From Actinokineospora diospyrosa (GTDB taxonomy: Bacteria > Actinomycetota > Actinomycetes > Mycobacteriales > Pseudonocardiaceae), in the NCBI RefSeq assembly GCF_024171925.1, contig NZ_JAMTCO010000011.1, positions 124,001-188,000 on the forward strand: DNA of 64,000 nucleotides, given 5' to 3'. Each line of letters opens with the position of its first letter. Positions within the stretch are counted from its first letter, which is position 1. The notes beneath the pieces were generated by a model. It was not told the DNA's origin. It did no database searches and worked only from the letters and a program-made list of their open reading frames with translations. Position numbers and translations under genes: made by a program. Shown in pieces: positions 8,820-18,005 of this stretch.

Positions 8820-9929
8820 TCATGCCAGGCTCATCGCAGTGAGCATGCCGCGCACGGAGCTGGGCCAGTCGAACTGCTCGGCACGGGCGCGGGCCGCCGC
8901 GCGGCGGTCGGGCTCGGGTACGGAGAGCAGGCCCTCCACAGCACCGGCGAACGCGGGGGCATCGTCGGACACCGCTTGACCGCAGTCAGGCCTAACGATC
9001 TCCGGTAGCGCTGACGACTCGGACACGACGACCGGGGTTCCGGACGCCAGGGCCTCTAAGGCTGCCAAGCCGAAGGTCTCGTGTGGGCCGGGAGCCAGGG
9101 AGACGTCCGCTGTGGCGAGCAGCCGGGCAACGTCAGCGCGGTCGGAGAGGAAACCGAGGAAGGTCACAGGTAGGCCTGCCGCGCGCCTGCGCAGTGAGCT
9201 CATCTTTGGACCGTCGCCAGCCACTACGAGTCTGGCGTTGGTGCCTGCCGCATGGAGTTCAGCGAGGGTGTCGATACTGCGGTCGACGTGCTTCTCGGGA
9301 GACAACCGGCCGCAATGGACGAGGAGGGCGTCGGCGCCACGGGCGAGCTCGGTGCGGAGGGCACCGTCGTGGTTCGCCGGAGTGAACGCGGTCAGGTCGA
9401 CGCCGAGGGGGACGCGGGCGACGTTGCTGACGCCGATGCGGTCGAACTCGGCGCGGGCGAACCCGGTGGTGCACACGACGGTGTCGTAGCTGGCGGCCAT
9501 CCGTCGGTTGGCGGCATCTGCGACGGACCGGGCGATAGGCGCAGGCAGGAGAAACTGCTCCAGCAGCCGGTCGAGCCGTTCATGGGAGATCACCACGCTG
9601 GGGATCCCTCGCTCAGCTGCCCAGCGGCCCATTCCGCGCAAGGTAAGCCGGTCGGACACCTCTAGCCGGTCGGGGCGTAGTCGTGCCAGCAGCGCTGACA
9701 CGCGTAAGGGGTCCACTGCGCGGTAGCCACCGGTACCTGGGATGTGCGGTGCGGGCAGCGTTATCCGGCGGACCCCGCTCGGCAGCCATTCGTCGCCGGT
9801 ACGCCTACCTGGGACAACCAGCACGACCTCGTGTCCGCACGCCACATACCCGCCGCCGAGGTGGTGCAGCGCGGTCCGCAAGCCACCGGAGCGCGGACCG
9901 TAGAAGTTCGCGAGCTGCACGATCCGCAT
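8820..9929 (-). CDS. GT4-family glycosyltransferase
   Basis: The 369-aa protein has two Rossmann-like halves. Landmarks are an N-terminal FYGPRSGGLRT loop, the central HCGRLSPEKHVDRSI and the donor-binding EX7E-type segment ETFGLAALEALASGTPVV. It begins 3 nt after the upstream mannosyltransferase gene and precedes menG, so these three are probably one operon. A mannosyltransferase role in phosphatidylinositol mannoside or glycolipid synthesis is plausible by context, but the acceptor cannot be read from sequence. Confidence 0.8.
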   Translation of the reverse strand: MRIVQLANFYGPRSGGLRTALHHLGGGYVACGHEVVLVVPGRRTGDEWLPSGVRRITLPAPHIPGTGGYRAVDPLRVSALLARLRPDRLEVSDRLTLRGMGRWAAERGIPSVVISHERLDRLLEQFLLPAPIARSVADAANRRMAASYDTVVCTTGFARAEFDRIGVSNVARVPLGVDLTAFTPANHDGALRTELARGADALLVHCGRLSPEKHVDRSIDTLAELHAAGTNARLVVAGDGPKMSSLRRRAAGLPVTFLGFLSDRADVARLLATADVSLAPGPHETFGLAALEALASGTPVVVSESSALPEIVRPDCGQAVSDDAPAFAGAVEGLLSVPEPDRRAAARARAEQFDWPSSVRGMLTAMSLA

Positions 9930-9932
9930 GGT

Positions 9933-11078
9933 CTACGCGGCCTTCGACCGTCTCCCCAGCGCGACCGCGTCGTAGTGGCCGAGGAGTTCCTCGCAGACCG
10001 CACTCCAGGTTCGGGTGAGCACGGCAGCCCTGCCCGCCGCACCCATCCGACGACGCAAGAGAGCGTCAGTGAGCCTGTCGACTGCGGGGACGAGTTGGTC
10101 GGCGAACTGATCGGGGTCGAGCAGGAAGCCGGTTCGGCCGTGGTCGACGAGGTCACGCGGCCCACCGGCGTTAGGCGCGATCACGGGCAGACCCGAAGCC
10201 ATCGCCTCTTGAACTGCCTGGCAGAACGTCTCGTGTGGGCCGGTGTGGACGAACACGTCGAGGCTCGCGTACGCGGCTGCCAACTCGGCACCGTCACGGA
10301 AGCCGAGGAAGGCAGCGTTAGGCATGCACTCGCGCAACGCGCGGTTGTCCGGACCGTCGCCAACTATGACCACCCGGACGCCGGGGAGCGCGTCAAGTGC
10401 GGCTAGGTGCTCGACCCGCTTCTCCGGGGCGAGCCTGCCGACATAACCGACCAGCAGTTCGCCGTTAGGCGCCAGCTGGGTTCGCAGCGACCGGTCGACG
10501 TGCTCAGGCGCGAACCTGCGGATGTCGACGCCCCGAGCCCAGCGGTGTACGCGGGGTACGCCGTGGCTGGTCAGGTCTGCCACGGCAGCTGTAGAGGGCG
10601 CCAAGGTTCTGTCGGCCCCGGAGTGCACTCGGCGGATCCACCGCCACGCGGCACGCGCACCTCGACTGAGGCCGTAAGAGGCGGCAAACCCAGCTACATC
10701 TGTCTGGTAGACCGCCACAGTTGGCACTCCGAGCCGCTTGGCCGCCCACAACCCGCCCGCACCGAGCACGAACGGTGATGCCAAGTGGATGACGTCCGGA
10801 TCGAACTCGGCGAGGTCGGTCAGCATCTTCGGCGACGGCAACCCGATCGGCAGCGAGGTGATGACGGGTAGGTCCACCGCGCGCACCCGGACGACGTCGA
10901 CGCCGAGGTGGCGGTCGGGGCCGGGGCCGGGGGCGATCACCATCGCTCGGTGACCGCGCTGGTTGAGGTGCTCGAGCACTCTCAGCACGGAGTTGGTGAC
11001 GCCGTTCACCTGGGGCAGGAAGCTCTCGGTCACGATGGCGACGCGCACGGGTGCGACCGTCGCACCCCGCGTCGTCAT
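9933..11078 (-). CDS. mgtA: GT4 mannosyltransferase, MgtA-like
   Basis: The N-terminus [21 protein letters not shown] and the donor site [12 protein letters not shown]...[18 protein letters not shown] match actinobacterial MgtA (Rv0557 type), which adds mannose to a glucuronosyl diacylglycerol acceptor. In M. tuberculosis the gene also lies next to menG. Start is uncertain: ATG 11078 (381 aa) is listed, a GTG at 11048 sits directly before the conserved core, and the frame is open to 11201; none has a good ribosome site. The paralogue at 8820 follows directly. Confidence 0.75.
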   Translation of the reverse strand: MTTRGATVAPVRVAIVTESFLPQVNGVTNSVLRVLEHLNQRGHRAMVIAPGPGPDRHLGVDVVRVRAVDLPVITSLPIGLPSPKMLTDLAEFDPDVIHLASPFVLGAGGLWAAKRLGVPTVAVYQTDVAGFAASYGLSRGARAAWRWIRRVHSGADRTLAPSTAAVADLTSHGVPRVHRWARGVDIRRFAPEHVDRSLRTQLAPNGELLVGYVGRLAPEKRVEHLAALDALPGVRVVIVGDGPDNRALRECMPNAAFLGFRDGAELAAAYASLDVFVHTGPHETFCQAVQEAMASGLPVIAPNAGGPRDLVDHGRTGFLLDPDQFADQLVPAVDRLTDALLRRRMGAAGRAAVLTRTWSAVCEELLGHYDAVALGRRSKAA

Positions 11079-11225
11079 CGGGGTGGTCGACCGCGTGTCG
11101 GTGCGGCGAACGACACCGGAACAGCCGGTGGGTACCGCCGGAATGACCAACCTTGGCCTGGCGCTACCCGGCTTTTCATGTTCCGGACGCGCTCCGGTCA
11201 CACGGTGTGGTCACTCTAGGTTGGC

Positions 11226-12053
11226 ATGACGCTCTTGTCCTCCCGCTCGCGCAAGCCGGTGGAGCCGGGGCTGCTCTCACGAGCCTTGGAGATCGCGGGC
11301 CGCCTGGCCAACGACGCGACCGATGTGATCACCGCGACCGCGGGCCGTGGCGCCCGTCCGGTGGTGCTCGACACGCCGTTCGACTGGGTGACCGACACCG
11401 ACCGCACGCTCGAGCGGCACACCCGCCGGGTGCTGACCGCGGAGTTCCCCGGCATACCGGTGGTGGGCGAGGAGTTCGGCGCCGACCTCGGCTCCGACGA
11501 GTCCGAGTACCGCTGGGTGGTCGACCCGGTCGACGGCACCGCCAACTACATCGCCGGGGTCCCCTGGTGCGCCTACAGCCTCGCTCTGGTCGACGCCGAG
11601 GGGCCGGTGGTCGGTGTGGTCGCCGACCCGTACCGCGGCCAGATCTACGCGGCCGCGCGCGGCCGGGGCATGCGGGCCAATGGGGTGCGCGTGCAGCTCG
11701 TGGACCGGACGTCGGCCGCGGGCACGATCGTGTGCACCGAGCTGGCACGTACTGGTCCGTGGCCGGGGATGAGCGGGTTCATCGAGCGCGCTTCAGCCGC
11801 GCACGCCGGGGTCCGCGTGCTCGGTTCAGCCGCGCTAGCGGTCGCCCAAGTCGCTCTTGGACATGCTGCGGCGGCGGTGCTGCACAGCTACCACGAGTGG
11901 GACGTCGCAGGGGCGGTAGCGCTAGCACTGGAGTCTGGGGCTGTGGTGCTGGATCGGCGCGGTGAGGATGCCCCCCTGCCAGTGGACGGGCTGCTGGTCG
12001 CGGCGCCAGGCGTGGCCGAGGCCGCGCTGTCGTGGTGGCAAGACGCCGTGTGA
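11226..12053 (+). CDS. Inositol monophosphatase family protein
   Basis: The 275-aa product carries the three metal-binding motifs of the family: VGEEFG, WVVDPVDGTANYIAG and the C-terminal WDVAGAVALALESGAVV. Members dephosphorylate inositol phosphate, histidinol phosphate or related sugar phosphates with Mg2+. The divergent partner is a mannosyltransferase gene, so a role in inositol for phosphatidylinositol mannosides is possible. The ATG at 11226 follows a TAGGTT hexamer closely, so the transcript may have almost no leader. Confidence 0.85.
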   Translation: MTLLSSRSRKPVEPGLLSRALEIAGRLANDATDVITATAGRGARPVVLDTPFDWVTDTDRTLERHTRRVLTAEFPGIPVVGEEFGADLGSDESEYRWVVDPVDGTANYIAGVPWCAYSLALVDAEGPVVGVVADPYRGQIYAAARGRGMRANGVRVQLVDRTSAAGTIVCTELARTGPWPGMSGFIERASAAHAGVRVLGSAALAVAQVALGHAAAAVLHSYHEWDVAGAVALALESGAVVLDRRGEDAPLPVDGLLVAAPGVAEAALSWWQDAV

Positions 12054-12139
12054 GCTGGCACCTACGGACGCCGTGCAGCGATATCTGACCAAGAGGATGC
12101 TGTCTCCACTCGTTCGTCGTCCTGGCATGGGAGACACAA

Positions 12140-12892
12140 GTGCAGACAGTTCACTCGTCAGACGGCACGGCTATCGCCTTCCAGTCCGTCGGTAGCGGGA
12201 CCCCGGTTGTGCTGGTCGGAGGTGCGTTCAACGACCGCAACTCCACCGCAGGTTTGGGCGCCCTGCTCGCAGAGGCAGGCTTGACGGCCGTCTCTTACGA
12301 CCGCCGTGGCCGTGGCGGCAGCGGAGACACCGAGCCCTACGCCGTCGACCGTGAGATCGAAGACTTGGCGGCAGTTCTAACGGCAGTAGGCAGCACAGCC
12401 GTCTACGGCATGTCCTCCGGCGGCATCCTGGCCATGCTGGCCGCCCACCACGGTCTCCCCATCACCCAGGCCGCCGTCTACGAGCCGCCCTTCAACGACG
12501 ACCCCTCCGAGGCCTTCGCCGAAGCCCAGGCCAGCCGAGCCGCCTCCGGCCGACGAGGAGAGGCAGTCGAAGCCTTCCTCACGACCACTGGCATGCCGCC
12601 CCAGATGATCGACTCCATGCGCCAAGGCCCCGCCTGGCCCTACCTGGTCGGCCTGGCCCACACCCTGTCCTACGACGCCCGCATCGTCGCCCGGGGCTCG
12701 ATCCAGGCCCTCGCGGAACTCCCCACCCCCACCCTGGTCGTCCACGGCGACGCCAGCCCACCCTTCCTGCGCGACGCGGCCGCCTCCCTCGCCGCGACGC
12801 TCCCCAACCCCACCTCGGTATCGCTACCCGACCAAACCCACAACGTGGACATCACCGTCCTGGCCCCAGAGCTGGCCAAGTTCTTCGGGTAG
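12140..12892 (+). CDS. Alpha/beta hydrolase
   Basis: The 250-aa protein has the nucleophile elbow YGMSSGGI with Ser, the acid region LVVHGDASPPF and the late histidine DQTHNVD, giving a complete triad. The N-terminus PVVLVGGAFNDRNS supplies the oxyanion hole. The substrate is unknown. The start is the GTG at 12140, with a weak GGGAGAC purine run upstream. It stands between the phosphatase-like gene and a convergent gene of unknown function. Confidence 0.75.
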   Translation: MQTVHSSDGTAIAFQSVGSGTPVVLVGGAFNDRNSTAGLGALLAEAGLTAVSYDRRGRGGSGDTEPYAVDREIEDLAAVLTAVGSTAVYGMSSGGILAMLAAHHGLPITQAAVYEPPFNDDPSEAFAEAQASRAASGRRGEAVEAFLTTTGMPPQMIDSMRQGPAWPYLVGLAHTLSYDARIVARGSIQALAELPTPTLVVHGDASPPFLRDAAASLAATLPNPTSVSLPDQTHNVDITVLAPELAKFFG

Positions 12893-12905
12893 CCCACACT
12901 CGGCA

Positions 12906-13514
12906 TCAACCGAGAAACCGGAGTTCGACCGTGGCTTCACAATCGCTGTCTTTCGTGAAGGCGACACCGACCCCGTGCGGGAAATGCCCGACTCCAAACC
13001 CATACGTCGCCCAGTCCCGGGCGACTCGAATTTCCCAGCTGGACACCCCATCGGGCGCAGGCGAGTAAAGGACTAACGACACCCAATCGCAGCCTGACGC
13101 CACTCGGGCCTGGAACACGACGTCTTCCTTGCCGCTGCTCTTCTGATAGATCGCGACGGCGACCGCCCGCAAGGACCCACGTCGCCGTGGCCGCTTGGGC
13201 GGGACCACCGGCCACACAACGGAATCGCCGGGCGAGCCACCCCCGTCCGGCAGGCGCCGCTCGACGCTGGTCCGGTACTTCTCCCGCCCTTGAAAGATAC
13301 CCTCGATCTGGTCCAGGACGTCCTGGTTCATCCTGGCCGTGGATCCCGGATCCGCCACCCCGTTCGGCGACACCGGCGGCTCCGGGAGAGCGGGCGTGAT
13401 GGCGCCTTGCTCGACGATGAGTTCGAGCAGGTGCTGCGACCGGGCCCGCAGCGCGTCCATTCGGAGTAGCAGTGCTTCCGACTTTAGCGCCCCAAAGGGG
13501 CGCAAATGCCACAT
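12906..13514 (-). CDS. Hypothetical protein, unknown
   Basis: I do not recognise this 202-aa protein. The N-terminal third looks helical (residues ~1-40), the middle is proline/arginine-rich, and the C-terminal half (AVAIYQKSSGKEDVVFQARV ... WEIRVARDWATYGFGVG) has regular beta-strand alternation, suggesting a small beta domain. A competing frame on the same strand looks compositionally less protein-like. ATG 13514 has only a weak ribosome site. It is convergent with the hydrolase at 12140. Confidence 0.5.
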   Translation of the reverse strand: MWHLRPFGALKSEALLLRMDALRARSQHLLELIVEQGAITPALPEPPVSPNGVADPGSTARMNQDVLDQIEGIFQGREKYRTSVERRLPDGGGSPGDSVVWPVVPPKRPRRRGSLRAVAVAIYQKSSGKEDVVFQARVASGCDWVSLVLYSPAPDGVSSWEIRVARDWATYGFGVGHFPHGVGVAFTKDSDCEATVELRFLG

Positions 13515-13663
13515 GTCAGCCGCGCTTTCACGCCACTGGAAGCATGGTTCGTCGCAATTCCGCTAGAACGCGGCGAAATGTTTGACCAAGGTGAAGTGAG
13601 CGATTCGCGCGCAAGATCCCCGTGTAGGCGCATTCCACCCCAGGCGTATTCGGAACCGCGTGA

Positions 13664-15217
13664 TCAGCCGACGGCGAGGCGGCGGGCGGTGCCGCGGGCT
13701 TCGGCCGGGGTTTTCGCCCGGCGGACGGCGGCGGCCAGTTCGCGGCATTGGGCGAGGGTGTGGGCGGCGAGGGTGGTGCGGACGATCGGGAGGGATTGGG
13801 GAGTCATGGACAGGGAGTCGATGCCCAGACCGGTGAAGACCAGCGCCAGCAAGGGATCCGATGCCGCCTCGCCGCAGATTCCGATGTGGGTGGGGACTTT
13901 GGCGACGTGGGCTATCAAGTCCAGGAGGGCCGGTTGCCAGGGGTCCACCAGGTCTGCCAGATCGGCGAGGTGCCGGTCGGCGGCGAAGGCGTACTGGGCC
14001 AGGTCGTTGGTGCCGATGCTGAGGAAGTCCACCTCGGAGGCGATATCGCCCGCGCGCAGGGCGGCCGCCGGGAGTTCGACCATGGCACCCGCGGTGGTGA
14101 GGCCGTGTTCGCGGGCGGTGGCGGCGAAGGCGGCGGCTTCGGCGGGGGTGGCGATCATCGGGGCCATGACCCACGGGGCGGCACCGGTGTCGGCGGCGGC
14201 GCGGGCGATCGCCTCCAACTGGTCGCGCAGCAGGTCAGGGCGGGCGCGGGCGATGCGGATGCCGCGGATGCCCAGGGCGGACCCGGTCGCGGCGTAGGGG
14301 ATCGGCTTGTCCGAGCCGGCGTCCAGGGTGCGGACGACGACCTTGCGGCCAACCAGGGGGGCGAGGACTTCGCGGTAGGCGAGGCGCTGCTCCTCGACGG
14401 TCGGCGGGCGGGAGCGGCCCAGGAAGAGGAACTCGGTGCGGAACAGGCCGACGCCCTCGACACCGTGGAGCGGGTCTGGGCCGCCGATGGTGGCCAGGAG
14501 TTCGACGCCGTGGCCGTCAGCCGTGCGGCCGGGGCCGACGTCGAGCAACCCGCGGCGGACGGGGGCGGCGGCCGGGTGGGTGCGCACGACACCGGCGGCG
14601 CCGTCCACCTGGACCACTTGTCCATCCACAAAGGAACTCGGGCAGCCGACGACGGCGGGGATGCCGATGGCCTTGGCGACGATGGCGGTGTGGCTGGTCG
14701 GGCCACCGCGTTCGGTGACGATCGCCAGGACCTGGTCCGGGTCCAGCACCGCCGCGTCCGCGGGCGCCAGGTCGGCGGCCACCAAGACGTACGGGTGCCC
14801 CGGGTTGGGCGGCCCGGGCATGGGTAGGTCCAACAGCCACGCCACGGCGCGGTCGCGGATGTCGTCGAGGTCGGTGATGCGATCGACGAGGTGACCCCCG
14901 GCTAGCGCCGCCCGGTACTCCCCTATGGCCCGGTCCACCGCCCACGCGGCGGGCTCCTCTGCCGCGAGGTCCGCGGCGCGGGTGGCCAGAACGGGATCCC
15001 CGGCGATCATCGCGATGGCGGTCAGGATGTCCGACCCGGTCGCCGCTGCGCGCCGGTCCAACTCAGCAGCGACGTGGTCCAGCGCAGCGCGAGCCCGACC
15101 GGGCTCGTCCGGCCCCGGCGGTGGCGCTACCGGCGGCAACACCGGCCTGCAGCCGAACCGGGCGACCGGGCCGGTTGCGACACCTGGGCTGGCCCCGATC
15201 CCGCGCAGCGTGCTCAC
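13664..15217 (-). CDS. ptsI: Phosphoenolpyruvate-protein phosphotransferase (enzyme I)-like
   Basis: Enzyme I of the PTS moves phosphate from PEP to HPr in the cytoplasm. The 517-aa product shows, in order, the N-terminal HPr-binding/swivelling domain with the active-site histidine in GGPTSHTAIVAKA, then the PEP barrel with VGLFRTEFLFLGR, LGIRGIRIARARP and IGTNDLAQYAFAADR, and the cysteine motif HIGICGEAA. It is shorter than the usual ~550-570 aa. GTG 15217 gives a normal N-terminus (STLRGIGASPGVATGP). No HPr or EII gene is adjacent. Confidence 0.85.
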   Translation of the reverse strand: MSTLRGIGASPGVATGPVARFGCRPVLPPVAPPPGPDEPGRARAALDHVAAELDRRAAATGSDILTAIAMIAGDPVLATRAADLAAEEPAAWAVDRAIGEYRAALAGGHLVDRITDLDDIRDRAVAWLLDLPMPGPPNPGHPYVLVAADLAPADAAVLDPDQVLAIVTERGGPTSHTAIVAKAIGIPAVVGCPSSFVDGQVVQVDGAAGVVRTHPAAAPVRRGLLDVGPGRTADGHGVELLATIGGPDPLHGVEGVGLFRTEFLFLGRSRPPTVEEQRLAYREVLAPLVGRKVVVRTLDAGSDKPIPYAATGSALGIRGIRIARARPDLLRDQLEAIARAAADTGAAPWVMAPMIATPAEAAAFAATAREHGLTTAGAMVELPAAALRAGDIASEVDFLSIGTNDLAQYAFAADRHLADLADLVDPWQPALLDLIAHVAKVPTHIGICGEAASDPLLALVFTGLGIDSLSMTPQSLPIVRTTLAAHTLAQCRELAAAVRRAKTPAEARGTARRLAVG

Positions 15218-15282
15218 GCCGCCAACTTACGCGTCGAAGACCACCGAGAACGACCTGCATGCGGGCAATCTCTGACGATCGC

Positions 15283-16341
15283 TTAAGCGTCGAAGTCGAC
15301 CGTGACGGACTCGCTGGCGGGTAGGCCCTGGCAGGTCAGCACGAACCCGGCATCGATCTCGTGCTGCTCTAGCGCGTAGTTCCGGCGCATCCGCACCTCG
15401 CCGGTGACCACCTTCGCCCGGCACGTCCCACACACCCCGCCCCTGCAAGCGAACGGTAGGTCTGACCGCACCCGTTGCGCGCCATCCAAAATCGGCTCGT
15501 CGAACGGCAACGCCAAGGTGGTCTCTCGACCATCGAGGATCACGGTGACTGAAGAGGCGGGCCCATCCACCCCCTCCTCAACCCGCTTGGGCTCCGGCGG
15601 TGGCTCGTCGACATAGAAGAGTTCGCGGTGGAGGCGGTCGGTAGGGACACCGCGAGCAGTTAGCACTGAGTGCGCGTCTTGGACCAAGCCGAAGGGGCCG
15701 CACAGCCACCAGTGGTCGATGTCGTCCGCAGGCACGACCCGGTTGAACAGTTCGTCCAGCCGCGCGGAGTCGAGCCTGCCGGAGAACAGTTCCACGTCTC
15801 CCGGTTCGCGCGACAAGATGTGCACGAGCTGAAGCCGCTCTGGGTACCGGTCCTTGAGGTCAGCGAGGTCCTCGGCGAACATGACGGTGTCGCTGCGGCG
15901 GTTGCCATAGAGGAGCGTGACCCGGGTGCTTGGGTCGGCGAGCACCGTGGCCGCGATGGACAGCACCGGCGTAATGCCAGAACCGGCGGCGATGAACCCG
16001 TGATGACTACCTGGCTCGACCACCGGGGTAAAGCCACCTTGCGGCGGTAGTACTTCCAGCACATCCCCGGGCTTAAGCGAGTCCACCAGGTGCGAGGAGA
16101 ACAGCCCACCCTCGACCCGCCGCACGCCGATGCGAGGGGCGGCACCAACGGGTGCGCAGATCGAGTAAGAGCGGCGCTCTTCTCGCCCTTCGACGTCTTG
16201 GCGGAGGGTCAGGTATTGACCCGCCTTGAAGACGAAGTACTCGCCCAAGTCGGCGGGTACGGCGAAGGTGATGGCGACCGCGTCATCGCAGAGGCGGTCT
16301 ACCCCGGCTACCGGAAGGGAGTGGAAGGCGCGCACGGTCAC
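15283..16341 (-). CDS. paaE: Phenylacetyl-CoA epoxidase reductase subunit E
   Basis: PaaE passes electrons from NAD(P)H to the di-iron PaaA subunit. The 352-aa protein has an FAD domain (RRSYSICAP), an NAD domain (GFIAAGSGITPVLSI) and a C-terminal plant-type [2Fe-2S] domain with CRGGVCGTCRAKV and a late cysteine in VLTCQG. The GTG at 16341 overlaps the paaD stop (GTGA); the frame upstream is paaD in another phase. It is the last gene of the paa operon. Confidence 0.93.
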   Translation of the reverse strand: MTVRAFHSLPVAGVDRLCDDAVAITFAVPADLGEYFVFKAGQYLTLRQDVEGREERRSYSICAPVGAAPRIGVRRVEGGLFSSHLVDSLKPGDVLEVLPPQGGFTPVVEPGSHHGFIAAGSGITPVLSIAATVLADPSTRVTLLYGNRRSDTVMFAEDLADLKDRYPERLQLVHILSREPGDVELFSGRLDSARLDELFNRVVPADDIDHWWLCGPFGLVQDAHSVLTARGVPTDRLHRELFYVDEPPPEPKRVEEGVDGPASSVTVILDGRETTLALPFDEPILDGAQRVRSDLPFACRGGVCGTCRAKVVTGEVRMRRNYALEQHEIDAGFVLTCQGLPASESVTVDFDA

Positions 16342-16826
16342 AGTTCCTTGATCTGCTCGAACGGTTCCCGGCAGTCCTCGCAGCGCCGCAGCGCCTTGCA
16401 CGCGGTCGAGCCGAACCGGGACAGCTCGGTCGTCCGCGCCGAGCCGCAGCGCGGGCACTGGACCCGGCGGCTGGGCGGTTCCAGGTTCAGCGGCACCGGG
16501 CCGACGGCGCGCGGGCCGATCCGCTGGGGCGGGGCGATGCCGTGGTCGGCGAGCTTGCGCAGGCCGTCCTCGCTGATCCAGTCGGTCGTCCACGCCGGGT
16601 GCAGGACGGTCCGCACCTCGACGTCGGCGTACCCGGCCGCGGCCAGCCGCGCGATCAGGTCGGCGCGCATCTCGTCCATGGCGGGACAGCCGGAGTAGGT
16701 CGGGGTGATCGTCACGGTCACCCGGCCGCCGACCTCGTCGACCTGGCGCAGCACCCCCAGGTCGGCCAGGGTCAGCACCGGCAGCTCCGGGTCGAGCACC
16801 TGCTCGGCGACCTGCCGCGCGCTCAC
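16338..16826 (-). CDS. paaD: Phenylacetyl-CoA epoxidase assembly protein D
   Basis: PaaD is the MIP18/DUF59-type factor needed to mature the phenylacetyl-CoA epoxidase. The 162-aa product has VLDPELPVLTLADLGVLRQV at the start, then TPTYSGCPAMDEM and a C-terminal zinc-ribbon-like set (CPRCGSARTTEL...CEDCREPF). The GTG at 16826 overlaps the paaC stop, so translation is likely coupled. Confidence 0.92.
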   Translation of the reverse strand: MSARQVAEQVLDPELPVLTLADLGVLRQVDEVGGRVTVTITPTYSGCPAMDEMRADLIARLAAAGYADVEVRTVLHPAWTTDWISEDGLRKLADHGIAPPQRIGPRAVGPVPLNLEPPSRRVQCPRCGSARTTELSRFGSTACKALRRCEDCREPFEQIKEL

Positions 16827-17707
16827 CAGCGCGCCCCTGGCATCGACCGGGCGATGTGCTGCAGCTCGGCGAGCAGGAACCCCATCGCCGCGGTGTGCAC
16901 GCCGTCGCGGCCCGCCTGGCCCGCGAGCGCGGCGACCTGCTTGACCTGCGGGCGGTCCAGCCCGGCAGCGTTCAGCACGGTATCGATGACCTGGTCGAAC
17001 TCCGCGCGCGCCGAGGCCGGGTCGACAGCGATGCCCGGCAGCGCGGCCTCCACCCGGTGGGTCGCGAAGAGCTCTTCGGTGAACGCCCACACGCGGTCGA
17101 GACCGGCGACGATGCGCTCCCGGGAGTACTCGGTGCCGCCCGCGAGCCGCAGCACCCACTGGGCGGCGTGGTCGCGGTGATAGGCCAGCTCTTTGATGCC
17201 CTTGGCGGCGACGGCGGCGAGCACCGGGTCGGCCGAGGTGACCAGTCGCTGGAACACGGCGAGGCGCCAAGTGGAGAAGATCAACAGGCGGGCGATGGTG
17301 GTACCGAAGTCACCGCCGGGACCGGGGCCGCAGTCGATCTCGGCGAGCCGGACGTTGCGGAACTCGCGTTCATCGCGCAGGTAGGCCAAAGCGTCCTCGT
17401 CGCGGCCAACACCCTCGATCTCGGCGGCGCGGGAAAGCAGCAGGCGAGCCTGCCCCAGCAAGTCGAGCGCGATGTTCGCTAGCGCGACATCCTCTTCAAG
17501 CTCTGGGGCGCGCGAGCACCACTCGGCGAGGCGCTGCGAGTAGATGAGCGCGTCGTCGCCGAGCATGAGGCAGTACGCGGTGAGGCTGTCGCGGTCGGCA
17601 TCCGGGATCGCGCGGTCGACCCCGGCCAGGGCCGCGGTGAAGCCCGTGCCGAACGCCCAGTGCTTCTCCTCACCCGCGTCGGTAAGGCCGTCGTAGGCGT
17701 TATCCAT
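16823..17707 (-). CDS. paaC: Phenylacetyl-CoA epoxidase structural subunit C
   Basis: PaaC is the inactive ferritin-like partner of PaaA. The 294-aa protein includes YCLMLGDDALIYSQRLAEW near the N-terminus, DVALANIALDLLGQARLLL and GIKELAYHRDHAAQWVLRL, helices typical of the family. ATG 17707 is set by an AAGGAA ribosome site 8 nt upstream; the frame remains open far into paaB but that part is in the wrong phase. It lies 10 nt after paaB. Confidence 0.93.
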   Translation of the reverse strand: MDNAYDGLTDAGEEKHWAFGTGFTAALAGVDRAIPDADRDSLTAYCLMLGDDALIYSQRLAEWCSRAPELEEDVALANIALDLLGQARLLLSRAAEIEGVGRDEDALAYLRDEREFRNVRLAEIDCGPGPGGDFGTTIARLLIFSTWRLAVFQRLVTSADPVLAAVAAKGIKELAYHRDHAAQWVLRLAGGTEYSRERIVAGLDRVWAFTEELFATHRVEAALPGIAVDPASARAEFDQVIDTVLNAAGLDRPQVKQVAALAGQAGRDGVHTAAMGFLLAELQHIARSMPGARW

Positions 17708-17717
17708 GGCGGGTTCC

Positions 17718-18005
17718 TTACAGGTGCGGGACGTCCTCGGGGATCGCGTAGAACGTGGGGTGCCGGTAGACCTTGTCGCCGCTAGGAGCGAAGAACGGGT
17801 CCTTCTCGTCCGGGCTGGACGCGGTGATCGCCTCTGCCTTGACGACCCAGATGCTGACGCCCTCGTTGCGGCGGGTGTAGAGGTCGCGCGCGTTGCGTAG
17901 TGCCATCTCGTCATCGGGGGCGTGCAGCGAGCCGACGTGCACATGATTCAGGCCGCGCTTACCCCGGACGAAGACCTCATAGAGGGGCCAAGAGGACTTG
18001 GTCAT
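17718..18005 (-). CDS. paaB: Phenylacetyl-CoA epoxidase subunit B
   Basis: PaaB is a small structural subunit bridging PaaAC heterodimers. The 95-aa product is the expected size and contains [24 protein letters not shown] and [21 protein letters not shown], both diagnostic. The ATG at 18005 overlaps the paaA stop by 4 bp. Confidence 0.95.
   Translation of the reverse strand: MTKSSWPLYEVFVRGKRGLNHVHVGSLHAPDDEMALRNARDLYTRRNEGVSIWVVKAEAITASSPDEKDPFFAPSGDKVYRHPTFYAIPEDVPHL

Noticed and set aside
11217..11222. Leaderless -10 (TAGGTT) for the inositol-phosphatase-like gene
   Set aside because: Only 3 nt separate it from the ATG, too short for a leaderless start at the codon.
12937..13512. Alternative frame of the unknown gene at 12906
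   Set aside because: Its composition (Arg/Gly-rich with little strand or helix pattern) is less protein-like than the frame listed.
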